DNA of 50,118 nt from Sciscionella sediminilitoris (GTDB lineage Bacteria; Actinomycetota; Actinomycetes; Mycobacteriales; Pseudonocardiaceae). Positions 33,927-43,086 of this stretch are shown here, in pieces. The stretch is taken from NCBI RefSeq assembly GCF_000737195.2, contig NZ_JALM01000037.1, positions 1-50,118 on the forward strand. Reading direction: 5' to 3'. Made by a program: the position numbers and the translations under genes. Position 1 is the stretch's first letter. Every line of letters begins with the position of its first letter. The notes below the pieces were generated by a model. That model was given only the letters and a program-made list of their open reading frames with translations, did no database searches and was not told the origin of the DNA.

Positions 33927-34685
33927 GTGTTCTATTACGTCCTGAAGTACCTGTTGCTCGGTCCGGTGCTCCGGCTGTTCTTCCGGCCGGAGATCGAGGG
34001 GCTGGAGAACATCCCCCGCGAGGGTGGGGCCCTGATGGCCTCGAACCACCTCGCGGTGCTCGACTCGTTCCTGTTCCCGCTGATGGTCCCGAGAAGGATC
34101 ACCTTCCCCGCCAAGCGCGAGTACTTCACCGAGCCGGGGCTCAAGGGCCGGTTCAAGAAGACGTTCTTCACCGCGGCCGGTCAGGTGCCGATCGACCGCA
34201 CCAGCGCGAACGCCGCCCAGGCCGCGCTGGATACCTGCGTGCGGCTGCTGCGCGACGGCAACCTGGTCGGTATCTACCCCGAGGGCACCCGTTCCCCGGA
34301 CGGCAAGCTCTACAAGGGCAAGACCGGGATGGCGCGGATCGCGCTGCAGGCCGAGGCCCCGATCATCCCGGTCGCCATGTTCGGCACCGACAAGGCCAAC
34401 CCCATCGGTTCCCGGCTGCCGAAACCGGCCAAGGTCCACATCAAGATCGGCAAGCCGCTCGAGTTCTCCCGCTACGCCGGGCTCGACGGGGACCGGTTCG
34501 TGGAGCGCTCCATCACCGACGAGGTGATGTACGAGCTGATGGAACTGTCCGGGCAGACCTACGTCGACGTGTACGCGCAGAAGGTCAAGGACGACCTCGC
34601 CGCGAAGCAGGCGGGCGCGGTCGCGCTGCCCGCGCAGCGCGAGGACCGAGGTGGCGACCGGGTACCGGGAACCAAGGCGGGTTAA
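33927..34685 (+). CDS. plsC: 1-acyl-sn-glycerol-3-phosphate acyltransferase (PlsC-like)
   Basis: A 252-aa membrane-associated acyltransferase adding a second acyl chain to lysophosphatidate, or a related step. Signature HX4D (H41, D46 in NHLAVLD), substrate-binding PEGTRSPDG and IIPVAMFG are present; an N-terminal hydrophobic helix anchors it. GTG start with GGGAGA upstream. The homologue in M. tuberculosis is Rv2182c. A weak hairpin (34693-34713) follows. Confidence 0.88.
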   Translation: MFYYVLKYLLLGPVLRLFFRPEIEGLENIPREGGALMASNHLAVLDSFLFPLMVPRRITFPAKREYFTEPGLKGRFKKTFFTAAGQVPIDRTSANAAQAALDTCVRLLRDGNLVGIYPEGTRSPDGKLYKGKTGMARIALQAEAPIIPVAMFGTDKANPIGSRLPKPAKVHIKIGKPLEFSRYAGLDGDRFVERSITDEVMYELMELSGQTYVDVYAQKVKDDLAAKQAGAVALPAQREDRGGDRVPGTKAG

Positions 34686-34735
34686 GCCGGTACCAAAGCA
34701 GGTACGGCTTTGGCCGTGCTGTCTTCACGGCAGCC

Positions 34736-34923
34736 TTGAACGTGCAGTTCACCGAGGAGGAGATGGCCGACCTGCGGGCGGCTGCCGAACGCGAAGGCAA
34801 GTCGTTGAAGACCGTGGCACACGACGCGGTCGTCTCTGCCGTGTCCTCGCGTAAGTATCGGGTCGCCGAGGCGGCTGCGCGAGTCGCGGGGATCACGCCG
34901 AGCTCGATGAACGGCTCGTCTGA
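34736..34923 (+). pseudogene. Decayed Phd-like antitoxin
   Basis: The reading frame from TTG 34736 gives LNVQFTEEEMADLRAAAEREGKSLKTVAHDAVV..., a ribbon-helix-helix-like antitoxin of actinobacterial Doc modules. Near 34893-34897 one base seems to be missing: continuing in the next frame gives AELDERLV and a stop (TGA 34921), the ending expected of this family. As sequenced the frame runs on past that point into nonsense. Also no ATG is present at the usual start. A sequencing indel is possible. Confidence 0.65.
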
Positions 34924-35309
34924 GCGCCCGGGCCGTATTTTCTCGATGTCGAGGACGTTCTCACCGCGACCGGGCGCGCGATGGGGCATCACCAGAGGTC
35001 GGCGACTTCGGCTTGCTCGCTGCCGCGGTCGCCCGGCCGCAGACCACCGTGTTCGGCCAGGACGCCTACCCGGATCTGTTCACGAAGGCGGCCGTACTGT
35101 TGCCTTCCCTGGTGCGCAATCGCGCGTTGATCGATGGGAACAGGCGTGCCGCATGGGCCGGTGCCGCCGTTTCCCTCGAAGTCAACGAGGTGCCGTTGCG
35201 GGACTCGCTGGACGTCGACGCCGCAGAGACGATGGTTCTCGAAGCGGCACGCGGTGAAATCGACGTGCCCGAGATCGCGGAGCGGCTGCGCCAGTTTTTC
35301 GAAGGCTGA
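34924..35309 (+). pseudogene. Decayed Doc/Fic-type toxin
   Basis: Fragments of a Doc (death-on-curing) toxin. FLDVEDVLTATGRAMGHH (from about 34936) is in one frame and EVGDFGLLAAAVARPQTTVFGQDAYPDLFTKAAV... to the stop at 35309 is in another; one C seems lost near 34990-34994. There is no start codon in the first frame. The Fic core H-x4-DGNKR reads RALIDGNRR, so the catalytic His is Arg and the Lys is Arg, and a His common in LLHSL is Pro. Frameshifts plus a lost catalytic residue point to genuine inactivation. Confidence 0.75.
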
Positions 35310-35311
35310 TG

Positions 35312-35788
35312 TCACATGTTCTTCGCGCCGGTACGGATCGCCTCGCGGATGCGGGTGTAGGTGCCGCAGCGGCAGATGTTGCGCAGCTTGTCCAGCTCGG
35401 CGTCGTCGAGTTCGGTACCGGCGGCGCGTGCCTTGCGCACCAGGGCGACCGCGGCCATGATCTGGCCCGGCTGGCAGTAGCCGCACTGGGCGACGTCGTG
35501 TTCGAGCCAGGCCTCCTGCATGGGGTGCAGTTCCCCGGTCCGCTGATCGGCGAGGCCCTCGATGGTGGTGATCTCGTCGCCGGGCTTGATCGCGGAGATG
35601 GGCACCGAGCAGGGATTGAACGCCTTGCCGTTGATGTGGCAGGTGCACGCCTTGCAGACGTTGATCCCGCAGCCGTACTTCGGCCCGGTGACCCCGAGCA
35701 GATCGCGCAGCACCCAGAGCACGCGGACGTTGTCCTCGGTGTCCACGCTGACCCGGTTTCCGTTGAGGATGAAACTGTGTTCGGGCAC
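35312..35788 (-). CDS. Isoquinoline 1-oxidoreductase-type [2Fe-2S] small subunit
   Basis: A 158-aa electron-transfer subunit of the xanthine-oxidase superfamily. An N-terminal ferredoxin-like cluster CGINVCKACTC...C and a C-terminal four-helix cluster CGYCQPGQIMA...CRCGTYTRI bind two [2Fe-2S] centres. GTG start with TAAGGAGT upstream. It lies 9 bp downstream of the molybdopterin subunit gene, forming a two-gene operon. No FAD subunit or XdhC-type maturation factor is adjacent. Confidence 0.9.
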   Translation of the reverse strand: MPEHSFILNGNRVSVDTEDNVRVLWVLRDLLGVTGPKYGCGINVCKACTCHINGKAFNPCSVPISAIKPGDEITTIEGLADQRTGELHPMQEAWLEHDVAQCGYCQPGQIMAAVALVRKARAAGTELDDAELDKLRNICRCGTYTRIREAIRTGAKNM

Positions 35789-35797
35789 CGTGACTCC

Positions 35798-38080
35798 TTA
35801 GAAGGTGTGTTCGAGGCCGTCGGTGGGGGACTGCGGAATCGGCGGGACACGGGGGAGCGGTTCGAAGCTCAGCGTGCCGTGGTTGATCGGGAACGAGGTG
35901 GGCATCGTCCCGGTGGCCCGGCCGTAGGCGCAGGCGACCGCGCCGACGGTGGCGGCGACCCCGAGTTCGCCCGCCCCGCCGGGTTCCTCGGTCGTCTTCG
36001 GCATGACGAACACCCGCACATCCAGCGGGGTGTTCCACTGCCTGGTGTAGAAGAAGTTGTCCCAGCTGCCTTCCAGGGGCAGGCCCTGGTCCATGTGCAG
36101 GCTCTCGGTGAGCACCAGGCCGATTCCGTCGTTCACGCAGCCGAGCATCTGTGCCTCGAGTCCGCGCGGATTCACCGGAATACCCACGTCGACGGCCACC
36201 GTGGCCCGGGTGACGCGTGGCCCGGTCACCCCTTCCTCCTCGACCGGCCGGTGCACCGTCTCCGGGCGGCAGTCGATTTCCACGAGCACCGCGCAACAGC
36301 TCTTGTACTCGACGTGGATGCCGATTCCCTGCGCCGTTCCGGAGGGCATTTCCTTTCCCCATTCACCGAGTTCGGCAACCTTGTCCAGAATCGCTCGGAC
36401 ACGCTCCTCCTTGGCGAACGAGCGGCGCAGTGCCAGTGAATCCTTGCCGAGTTTTTTCGCGAGCGTTTCCACCGCGATCTCGCGCGCGCCGGTGACATTC
36501 GGCGAATACACGTTGCGCATGCTGCTCGTGTGGAATTTCAGCGGCACCTCGTGCAGGGTCTGGTTCGTGATCCCGAAGTTGTACGGCATCGCCTGCGTGG
36601 TGAGGAAGAAAACCTGATTGAACGTCAGATCGGCGACCGGGAGTTTGTCGAGCATCGAGGTGATCGCATCGCCGAATCCGTGGCCGAGATCCAATTGCGT
36701 CGTCATGTGCCGCTGCTCGTAACCGAGCACGTTTCCGCCGGAATGATTCAACCGGATCTTCGAGGTGGACATCGGGTGCACCCTGCCGTGCCGGAAATCA
36801 TCGGTGCGGTGCCACATCAGTTTGACCGGTTTGCCCATCGCCTTGGAGGCCTCGGTCGCCTCGAGCGCGGCGTCGTGGAACAGTTTGCGGCCGAAGGAAC
36901 CGCCGCCCTGGACCACGTGCACCTTCACCGCGGTCGGCAGCAGACCGGCCTTGGCCGCGATCTCGTTGTGCGCGGGAATCGGCGCCTTGAGCGCGGCCCA
37001 GATCTCGGCGCGATCGGGGCGCACATCGGCGATCGCGCAGTTCGTCTCGAGTGCGCTGTTGCTGGCGAAGGCGAAATCCACCTCGAGGTCGATGGTCTCG
37101 GCACCCGGCATCGGTGGTGGCATGGGCGGAGCGATCGCACGCAGTTTCGCCCGCACACTCGCATCGGTTTCCCCGTCGACCGTCCCGCCCCGCCAGTCCA
37201 CCCGCAGCGCGCGCACCGCGTCGATGCAGTGTGTCGTGGTGTTCGCCCGCACCGCGACCCCGGTGGAGATCACCGCGATATCGGTGACCCCGGGCATCGC
37301 CCGGACCTCGGCCAGATTGCGCACCGAGCCCACGGTCGCGTTGATGTGCGGTCCACGACAGACCATGGTGGGCAGCGCGCCGGGCACCCGCAGGTCCATG
37401 GTGAACTGTTTGCGCCCGGTGACCGCGTCATGCGCGTCGATCCGGTTCTGCGGGGTGCCGATCAGGCTCGGCCGCTTCTTCGGTTCCGCGCTCAGCTGCT
37501 TGGTGCGATTGCCCGCCGCCGCCTTCGCGAACGAGCCCAGTGGTGCGCTCCGGCCACCGGGACCGGAGACGACCCCGTCGCTGATGGCGAGCCGGGAGGC
37601 GTCGGTTCCCCACTGCCCGGCCGCCGCGTCGAGCAGCGCGAGCCGGGCGATCGCCGCGGCGGTGCGCACCGGACGGTAGATCGAGTGCATGCTGTTGGAG
37701 CCGCCGGTGAGCTGGTTGAACAGTAGTTCGGGGCGCGCGTCGGCGAGGGTGACCCGGACCTTGTCCATGCCGACGTCGAGTTCCTCGGCGATCAGCATGG
37801 CGACCGCGGTGGTGATGCCCTGCCCGACCTCGGCGCGCGGCAGTGCGAAGGAGACGGTGCCGTCGGCCTGCACCCCGACCGCGACCAGCCCGGAGGTCGG
37901 TGCCGCGGCCAGATTGAGCAGATCGGAGAGATCGAGCAGGTCGGCGATCTCCGGATTCGAGGGCAGCGCCGCCGAGGCTTCACCGGGCAGGGCGAATTCC
38001 TCTCCGATCGGCACGGCGACCGCGAGGGTGGGTGCGGCGAGCAGGTATCCGAGAAAGCGGCGTCGACTGTGACCAGCCAT
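35798..38080 (-). CDS. Isoquinoline 1-oxidoreductase-type molybdopterin large subunit
   Basis: A 760-aa molybdenum hydroxylase subunit with a Tat signal (RRRFLGYLLAAPTLAVA), so it is exported folded. Two aldehyde-oxidase/xanthine-dehydrogenase MoCo-binding repeats are visible (AEVGQGITTAVAMLIAEEL; VVQGGGSFGRKLFHDAALEA; RATVAVDVGIPVNPRGLEAQ; GAGELGVAATVGAVACAYG). It likely hydroxylates N-heterocycles or oxidises aldehydes at the membrane, passing electrons via the small subunit. Substrate unknown. The ATG start has GAGAGG upstream. Confidence 0.88.
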   Translation of the reverse strand: MAGHSRRRFLGYLLAAPTLAVAVPIGEEFALPGEASAALPSNPEIADLLDLSDLLNLAAAPTSGLVAVGVQADGTVSFALPRAEVGQGITTAVAMLIAEELDVGMDKVRVTLADARPELLFNQLTGGSNSMHSIYRPVRTAAAIARLALLDAAAGQWGTDASRLAISDGVVSGPGGRSAPLGSFAKAAAGNRTKQLSAEPKKRPSLIGTPQNRIDAHDAVTGRKQFTMDLRVPGALPTMVCRGPHINATVGSVRNLAEVRAMPGVTDIAVISTGVAVRANTTTHCIDAVRALRVDWRGGTVDGETDASVRAKLRAIAPPMPPPMPGAETIDLEVDFAFASNSALETNCAIADVRPDRAEIWAALKAPIPAHNEIAAKAGLLPTAVKVHVVQGGGSFGRKLFHDAALEATEASKAMGKPVKLMWHRTDDFRHGRVHPMSTSKIRLNHSGGNVLGYEQRHMTTQLDLGHGFGDAITSMLDKLPVADLTFNQVFFLTTQAMPYNFGITNQTLHEVPLKFHTSSMRNVYSPNVTGAREIAVETLAKKLGKDSLALRRSFAKEERVRAILDKVAELGEWGKEMPSGTAQGIGIHVEYKSCCAVLVEIDCRPETVHRPVEEEGVTGPRVTRATVAVDVGIPVNPRGLEAQMLGCVNDGIGLVLTESLHMDQGLPLEGSWDNFFYTRQWNTPLDVRVFVMPKTTEEPGGAGELGVAATVGAVACAYGRATGTMPTSFPINHGTLSFEPLPRVPPIPQSPTDGLEHTF

Positions 38081-38182
38081 TTCCGGTCATCCTCTCGACT
38101 TCGTTGGCGAGAGCTGGAGCCTCGCATACCGGACATGTGTCGGCAAGTGGAACGCAGCAGAATCCCCGGGCACCGCGATACG

Positions 38183-38196
38183 TACTCTCTCTGGGG
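38183..38196 (+). promoter_or_regulatory. Leaderless promoter of the RNase AS gene
   Basis: TACTCT (38183-38188) ends 7 nt before GTG 38196. Confidence 0.55.
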
Positions 38197-38699
38197 TGCG
38201 ATATTTCTACGACTGCGAGTTCATCGAGGACGGGGAGACCATCGAACTCGTCTCGGTCGGAGCCGTCGACGAGAACGGGAGAGAGTTCTACGCGGTTTCC
38301 ACCGAGTTCGATCCGGACCGCGCGGGATCCTGGGTGCGGGCCAATGTCCTCGACAAGCTGCCGTCGCCGGGGGACAAGGCGTGGCGTTCCCGCGAACGGA
38401 TCCGTGCTGACTTCCACGCCTATCTGACCGAGCCGGGGGAACCGGTCGAACTGTGGGCCTGGATCGCCGCCTACGACCACGTCGCGATCGCCCAGCTGTG
38501 GGGCGCGATGCCCGCCCTCCCGCGCGAGATTCCCCGGTTCACCCGGGAACTGCGGCAGCGCTGGGAGGACGTGGGGCGCCCGAAACTGCCGTACCCGCCC
38601 GCGGACGCGCACGACGCGCTCGCCGACGCGCGGCACAACCTCGCCCGGTGGAAGGTGATCGAGCAGCGCCGCGCCGAACTCGGTTACCCGGTCCGCTGA
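38196..38699 (+). CDS. 3'-5' exoribonuclease (RNase AS, Rv2179c-like)
   Basis: A 167-aa DEDDh exoribonuclease: D6 and E8 (FYDCEF), the middle Asp in AAYDHVAIAQLWG, and HDALADARHNL with the final His/Asp. M. tuberculosis Rv2179c (RNase AS) prefers adenylate-rich RNA ends; the sequence is close throughout. GTG start, leaderless. It stands alone, divergent from the molybdoenzyme operon. Confidence 0.92.
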   Translation: MRYFYDCEFIEDGETIELVSVGAVDENGREFYAVSTEFDPDRAGSWVRANVLDKLPSPGDKAWRSRERIRADFHAYLTEPGEPVELWAWIAAYDHVAIAQLWGAMPALPREIPRFTRELRQRWEDVGRPKLPYPPADAHDALADARHNLARWKVIEQRRAELGYPVR

Positions 38700-38745
38700 T
38701 TCACCGCGGTGCGCTCACCCTCCTCGACGCACCGTGCCGAACCGA

Positions 38746-38751
38746 TACAGT
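38746..38751 (+). promoter_or_regulatory. -10 box for the phosphofructokinase gene
   Basis: TACAGT lies 36 nt before ATG 38788, giving a leader of about 30 nt that contains the GAGGAG ribosome site. Confidence 0.4.
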
Positions 38752-38787
38752 GAGCGGTGTCATAGCGGCGAAGTGCGAGGAGCGAAT

Positions 38788-39813
38788 ATGCGGATCGGTG
38801 TGCTCACCGGTGGCGGCGACTGCCCCGGCCTGAACGCGGTGATCAGGGCGGTCGTCCGGAAAGGGATCGAGGGACACGGCTGGGACATCCTCGGATTCCG
38901 GGCCGGCTGGCAGGGCCCGATGGACGGCCTGATCAAACCGCTCGGTCTGGACGAGGTCGAGGACATCCTGGCCAGGGGCGGCACGATCCTCGGTTCGAGC
39001 CGCACCAATCCCTACTCGGTCGAGGGCGGTGTGGACCGGATCCGCGCGGTCGTCGCCGAACACGGGGTGGACGCGCTGATCGCGGTCGGCGGGGAGGACA
39101 CGCTCGGGGTGGCCAAGCGGCTCACCGATGACGGGATCCCGGTGGTCGGAGTGCCCAAGACCATCGACAACGACCTCGCGGCCACCGACTACACCTTCGG
39201 CTTCGACACCGCGGTGCACATCGCCACCGAGGCCATCGACCGGCTGCGCACCACCGCCGAATCACATCACCGGGCACTCGTGGTCGAGGTGATGGGCAGG
39301 CACGCCGGATGGATCGCGCTGCACTCCGGGCTGGCCGGCGGGGCGAACGTCATCCTCGTCCCGGAGCGGCCGTTCTCCATCGAGCAGGTGACCGAGTGGG
39401 TGCAGCGCCGGTTCGAGCGCCAGTTCGCCCCGATCATCGTGGTCGCCGAGGGAGCGGTGCCCGACGGCGGTGCGGAGGTGCTGCAGACCGGGGAACGCGA
39501 CGCCTTCGGGCACGTGCGCCTCGGTGGGGTCGGCAACTGGCTCGCCGAGGAACTCGCCGAGCGCACCGGGAAGGAATCCCGCGCGGTGGTGCTCGGACAC
39601 GTGCAGCGCGGTGGCACACCGACCGCCTACGACCGGGTGCTCGCCACCCGGTTCGGGTTGCACGCGGTGGACGCCGTCGCCGAAGGGGACTTCGGAGTGA
39701 TGGTCGCGCTACGCGGCACCGAGATCACCCGGGTGCGGCTCGCCGAGGCCACCGCCTCGCTCAAGACGGTGCCACTGGAGCGCTATCAGGAAGCAGAAGT
39801 CTTCTTCGGCTGA
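38788..39813 (+). CDS. pfkA: 6-phosphofructokinase, probably PPi-dependent
   Basis: A 341-aa group-III phosphofructokinase: GVLTGGGDCPGLNAVIR, PKTIDNDL, GRHAGWIALHSG, GHVQRGGTPTAYDR. Position 104 is Asp (VGGEDT) and position 124 is Lys (VPKTIDND), the pair found in PPi-dependent enzymes such as that of Amycolatopsis methanolica; ATP enzymes have Gly at 104. Use of pyrophosphate is therefore inferred, making the step reversible. The ATG has GAGGAG 7 nt upstream. An ATP-dependent enzyme remains possible. Confidence 0.9.
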   Translation: MRIGVLTGGGDCPGLNAVIRAVVRKGIEGHGWDILGFRAGWQGPMDGLIKPLGLDEVEDILARGGTILGSSRTNPYSVEGGVDRIRAVVAEHGVDALIAVGGEDTLGVAKRLTDDGIPVVGVPKTIDNDLAATDYTFGFDTAVHIATEAIDRLRTTAESHHRALVVEVMGRHAGWIALHSGLAGGANVILVPERPFSIEQVTEWVQRRFERQFAPIIVVAEGAVPDGGAEVLQTGERDAFGHVRLGGVGNWLAEELAERTGKESRAVVLGHVQRGGTPTAYDRVLATRFGLHAVDAVAEGDFGVMVALRGTEITRVRLAEATASLKTVPLERYQEAEVFFG

Positions 39814-39827
39814 GTTACGGAATTGAG

Positions 39828-40055
39828 CTACCCGGCCGCCTGCGCGCGCGTGGGAGCCCAGGCGTTCTCGATCGCCGCGCGGGCGGCACGCTTGCGCAGC
39901 CCGGCGAGGCTGTGCTTGGCGGGGACCAGGATCGCGGTGAACCAGCTCCGGCGGAATTCGGCGAGTGCCTCGGCGACCTCGTGGTGCCGCACGCAGTGCA
40001 CCAGACCCGGTTCGCCGAGCCGGTGCCGCCCGCCGTTGTGGCCGTTGCCCTTCAT
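39828..40055 (-). CDS. Small basic conserved protein
   Basis: A 75-aa protein rich in His, Arg and Ala, beginning MKGNGHNGGRHRLGEPGLVHCVRHHEVAEALAEF, with one long amphipathic helix (AEFRRSWFTAILVPAKHSLAGLRKRAARAAIENAW). ATG is preceded by GGGAGAGG, and TAGGGT lies about 35 nt upstream as a -10. It is convergent with pfkA (14-bp gap). I do not know a function. Codon use looks coding, so it is probably real. Confidence 0.6.
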   Translation of the reverse strand: MKGNGHNGGRHRLGEPGLVHCVRHHEVAEALAEFRRSWFTAILVPAKHSLAGLRKRAARAAIENAWAPTRAQAAG

Positions 40056-40226
40056 CAGCCTCTCCCGTCGGTTACGCAGTTCGTGCGAACCCTACGGAAC
40101 CGGGGTGCCGATACCGTGGACCTTCGCGGCGTGTCCCCGAAATTGGTATTGCGCGCGCCTGGCTCATGCGGTACTGGGCGGTATCCGGGCGAATCCACGC
40201 GGTGGGTGGGGTGAAAGACTGGGCCC

Positions 40227-41426
40227 ATGTTGCGGGTTGGGTTGACCGGGGGAATCGGCGCGGGCAAATCGACGGTTTCGGCGCGGCTGGCCGAACACGG
40301 CGCGGTGCTGATCGATGCCGACGCGATCGCGCGGGAGGTCGTGGCCAGGGGGACCGAGGGCCTCGACGAGGTGGTGGCCGAGTTCGGCACCGGCATGCTC
40401 ACCGAACAGGGGGACCTGGACCGCTCGAGGCTCGCGGCGACCGTTTTCTCCGATGACGCCGCGCGGGCCAGGCTGAACGGGATCGTGCACCCGCGGGTGG
40501 GTGCGCGCACGGCGGAGCTGATCGAGGGCGCCGCCGGGGACGCGATCGTGGTGCACGATGTCCCGCTGCTCGTGGAGAACGGCCTCGCTCCCGCTTATCA
40601 CCTGGTCATCGTGGTGGACGCGCCGGTGCCGCTGCGCATCGAGCGGCTGTTGGCGAGCCGGGACATGACCGAACAGCAGGCAAGGGAGCGGATCGGGGCG
40701 CAGGCGAGCGAGGCACAGCGGCGCGCGGTCGCCGATGTCTGGCTGGACAATGCGGGCGGCGCGGACGAGACGTTGCGCGCGGTCGACGAGCTGTGGGCCG
40801 ACCGGCTGGTGCCCTTCGAGGCGAACCAGCGGCTCGGCCGGTGCATCGAACCCGAGACGGCGCGCATCGTGGACTACGACCAGCGCTGGCCGGAGATCGC
40901 CGAGCGGCTGCGGGCGCGGATCACCTCGGCGGTCGGGGAGTACCCGGTTCAGCACATCGGTTCGACCGCGGTGCCCGGTCTCGGCGCCAAGGATGTCATC
41001 GACATGCAGCTGCTCGTGCCCGATCTGGACACCGCCGACCGGCTGGCGGGCGCGCTGGCCGGAATCGGCCTGCCCGCGCACGAGGGGCAGTGGTGGGACA
41101 ACACGAAACCAGGGTGGGACGACGCGAACCCGGCCGGCGGGAAGGTGCTCAAACGCTTCCACGGCAGCGCGGACCCCGGCCGGTTCACCCACCTGCACGT
41201 GCGGGTCGCCGATGGCCCGGCCGCCGAGTTCGCGCTGCTGTTCCGGGACTGGCTGCGCGCCGAGCAGGAGGAGAAGGCGGCCTACCTCGCCCTGAAACGC
41301 GAACTCGCCGGCCGGTACGTGAGCACGGGAGAGTACGCGCAGGCCAAGGAACCCTGGTTCGATCAGGCGTATGAGCGGGCGCGGGCCTGGGCGCGCCGCA
41401 CCGGCTGGGTACCCCCGGAGATTTAG
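40227..41426 (+). CDS. coaE: Dephospho-CoA kinase fused to a GrpB (UPF0157) domain
   Basis: A 399-aa protein. Residues 1-195 are CoaE, which phosphorylates dephospho-CoA in the last step of CoA synthesis (P-loop [39 protein letters not shown]). Residues about 205-390 are a GrpB-like nucleotidyltransferase-fold domain ([24 protein letters not shown]). The same fusion is found in mycobacterial CoaE (Rv1631), where the C-terminal part helps folding. ATG start with no good ribosome-binding site. Confidence 0.93.
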   Translation: MLRVGLTGGIGAGKSTVSARLAEHGAVLIDADAIAREVVARGTEGLDEVVAEFGTGMLTEQGDLDRSRLAATVFSDDAARARLNGIVHPRVGARTAELIEGAAGDAIVVHDVPLLVENGLAPAYHLVIVVDAPVPLRIERLLASRDMTEQQARERIGAQASEAQRRAVADVWLDNAGGADETLRAVDELWADRLVPFEANQRLGRCIEPETARIVDYDQRWPEIAERLRARITSAVGEYPVQHIGSTAVPGLGAKDVIDMQLLVPDLDTADRLAGALAGIGLPAHEGQWWDNTKPGWDDANPAGGKVLKRFHGSADPGRFTHLHVRVADGPAAEFALLFRDWLRAEQEEKAAYLALKRELAGRYVSTGEYAQAKEPWFDQAYERARAWARRTGWVPPEI

Positions 41427-41480
41427 GGCCGTTTGATTGGCCCGCACAGCGGGTCCGATGGCGGGGCCGGAGGAAGTGGG

Positions 41481-41505
41481 CCGGCGGGAGCGGCTACGCC
41501 GCCGG
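41481..41505. terminator. Terminator candidate, coaE/esterase
   Basis: Stem CCGGCGG/CCGCCGG (41481-41487 with 41499-41505) between convergent genes; a smaller stem GGGCC/GGCCC lies at 41428-41445. Confidence 0.5.
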
Positions 41506-41516
41506 AGAGACCAGAG

Positions 41517-42548
41517 CTAGCGGTGCACCTGGCTCAGCGAGAGCCACATCAGGTCGTTCACGTTCAGCTCCGGGTCGACCTTGGCGGTCCGCAGCGGCCA
41601 CTGGTGCTTGCCGCCGTCGATACGCAGCAGTTGCACCCGCGTCTGGCGGGCGCAGTTCTCCGCGGTGAGCAGGCTCGCCTTCGGAGTGAGCGGGATCGGC
41701 GGCAACCGGGTGCCGCAGCGGTCCAGGCGCGCCCATTCGTTGAACGCGGTGAGCACCCCGTAGCCCCAGTATTTCTGCCCGCCACCGTGGTACGGATTGG
41801 TGTGGTCACCGGTGCCGTCCACGGCGAACACACTCACCGGTTCGCGGGGCTGGCAGCTGGCCGGGCGGGGCAGCCCGTGTGCCCCGGGAAGTCCGGCGCG
41901 CAGTCCGCTGACCGGTGCGATCGCGGCGATCTTGTCCGCCTGCGCGCAGGCATAGGCCGAGGCCATCCGTGCACCGCCGGAGAAACCGCCGAGATAGACG
42001 CGCTTCGGATCGGCGCAGCCGCTGCCGATCATGGTGTCGATGACCCGGGAGACGTAGCCGATGTCGTTCTGCGCGCTGCGTGCCGGCCAGTGCCCGCCGA
42101 CCAGCGGCACTCCCGGCACGTTCCACGCGTGCCCCTTGCGGAACTTGATGGCGCCGTCCGGTGCGATGATGCTGAACCCGAACCGGTCCGCGGTCGAGGT
42201 CAGTTTGCTCGCCTCGATCTGCTGCTTGCCGCTGCCTCCGGTGCCGTGCAGCAGCACCATGGTCGGCACCCGGCCACGGCCGACCGCCTTGGCCGGAACG
42301 TACATCGTGGCCGGGCGCCCGCCGACGTCCACGGTCGCCATGCCCGACCTGCGCAGGGTGCACGGGGTCAGCGGGGCGGCGGCGGGTTTGGCGGGAGCCG
42401 CCTGGAAGTAGGACGCCTCGGTGATCGGCGCGGCCTGGGTGCCGAGCACGGTGAGCCCGCCGACGCCGAGCGCGAGCGCGGCACCGAGCGCGATGCCGCG
42501 CACCTTGGTGCCGTACGCAGGACGGCGCTCACCCCCGGACGAAGTCAT
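41517..42548 (-). CDS. Secreted PHB-depolymerase/feruloyl-esterase family hydrolase (LpqC-like)
   Basis: A 343-aa alpha/beta hydrolase with an N-terminal signal/anchor ([18 protein letters not shown], about 18-36). The core has [16 protein letters not shown], nucleophile motif GGFSGGARM (Ser about 190), [10 protein letters not shown] (Asp) and a C-terminal GGKHQWP (His). Family members hydrolyse polyhydroxyalkanoates or acetyl/feruloyl esters outside the cell; substrate unknown. It follows the DUF402 gene by 10 bp in one operon. Confidence 0.85.
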   Translation of the reverse strand: MTSSGGERRPAYGTKVRGIALGAALALGVGGLTVLGTQAAPITEASYFQAAPAKPAAAPLTPCTLRRSGMATVDVGGRPATMYVPAKAVGRGRVPTMVLLHGTGGSGKQQIEASKLTSTADRFGFSIIAPDGAIKFRKGHAWNVPGVPLVGGHWPARSAQNDIGYVSRVIDTMIGSGCADPKRVYLGGFSGGARMASAYACAQADKIAAIAPVSGLRAGLPGAHGLPRPASCQPREPVSVFAVDGTGDHTNPYHGGGQKYWGYGVLTAFNEWARLDRCGTRLPPIPLTPKASLLTAENCARQTRVQLLRIDGGKHQWPLRTAKVDPELNVNDLMWLSLSQVHR

Positions 42549-42558
42549 ATTTTTCAGT

Positions 42559-43080
42559 CTAGCGACCCTGCTGCGGCCACCGTCGCCAACTCAGCGTGAT
42601 GTTCAGCGCGGCGAGCCAGGTCTCGAGATCGTAGCCGTTCGCGGCGATTCCCTGGACCGCGGAAAATCCTGTGCGCAGCACGGATTCTGCTTTTTCGGCA
42701 CTGAGATGGCCGGCAGGAACGGCCTCGAGCAGCTCGTCCACATCCAGTACTTCGACCCGGTCGTGGTGATAGAGAGTGAGGTCCAGGTAAAGATCGGTCG
42801 AGCGCCACACCGGCCCGGAGCGTTCGATGTCCACCACATCGAGGTAGAAGTCCTGGAACTCGTGTCCCGGGTTGAAGTGGAAATCGGTGATGCGCAGATT
42901 CAGCTCGGGCAGCAGCCAGGACTCGATGTAGTGAAACTGCGGCCGCCCCGGTGTCGGGCGGGCGAGGTACAGCCCGGACCGGGTCTCCTCGTAGCGGTCC
43001 ACATCCCGGATGTGCCCTTTCGGATCGGTGTTGGTCATGGCCTCGGTGTCGAAGGACTCCACCTTCGGAGCATGGATCAC
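42559..43080 (-). CDS. DUF402-domain protein
   Basis: A 173-aa protein with the DUF402 fold: [39 protein letters not shown], then [29 protein letters not shown]. Some DUF402 proteins are nucleoside di/triphosphatases with Asp/Glu-bound metal, and the acidic residues here fit, but the activity is unproven. GTG start lies 6 nt after TACCCT on this strand, so the transcript is probably leaderless. First gene of a two-gene operon with the esterase. Confidence 0.8.
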   Translation of the reverse strand: MIHAPKVESFDTEAMTNTDPKGHIRDVDRYEETRSGLYLARPTPGRPQFHYIESWLLPELNLRITDFHFNPGHEFQDFYLDVVDIERSGPVWRSTDLYLDLTLYHHDRVEVLDVDELLEAVPAGHLSAEKAESVLRTGFSAVQGIAANGYDLETWLAALNITLSWRRWPQQGR

Positions 43081-43086
43081 GGCGTG

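Noticed and set aside
34693-34713. CCAAAGC/GCTTTGG hairpin after plsC as a firm terminator
   Set aside because: A 7-bp stem with no T-tract; kept only as a weak remark in the plsC entry.
40081-40090. TTCGTGCGAA palindrome shared with the RES/Xre operator
   Set aside because: A 10-bp palindrome occurring twice in 50 kb of GC-rich DNA may be chance; the GTGCG iteration is absent here.
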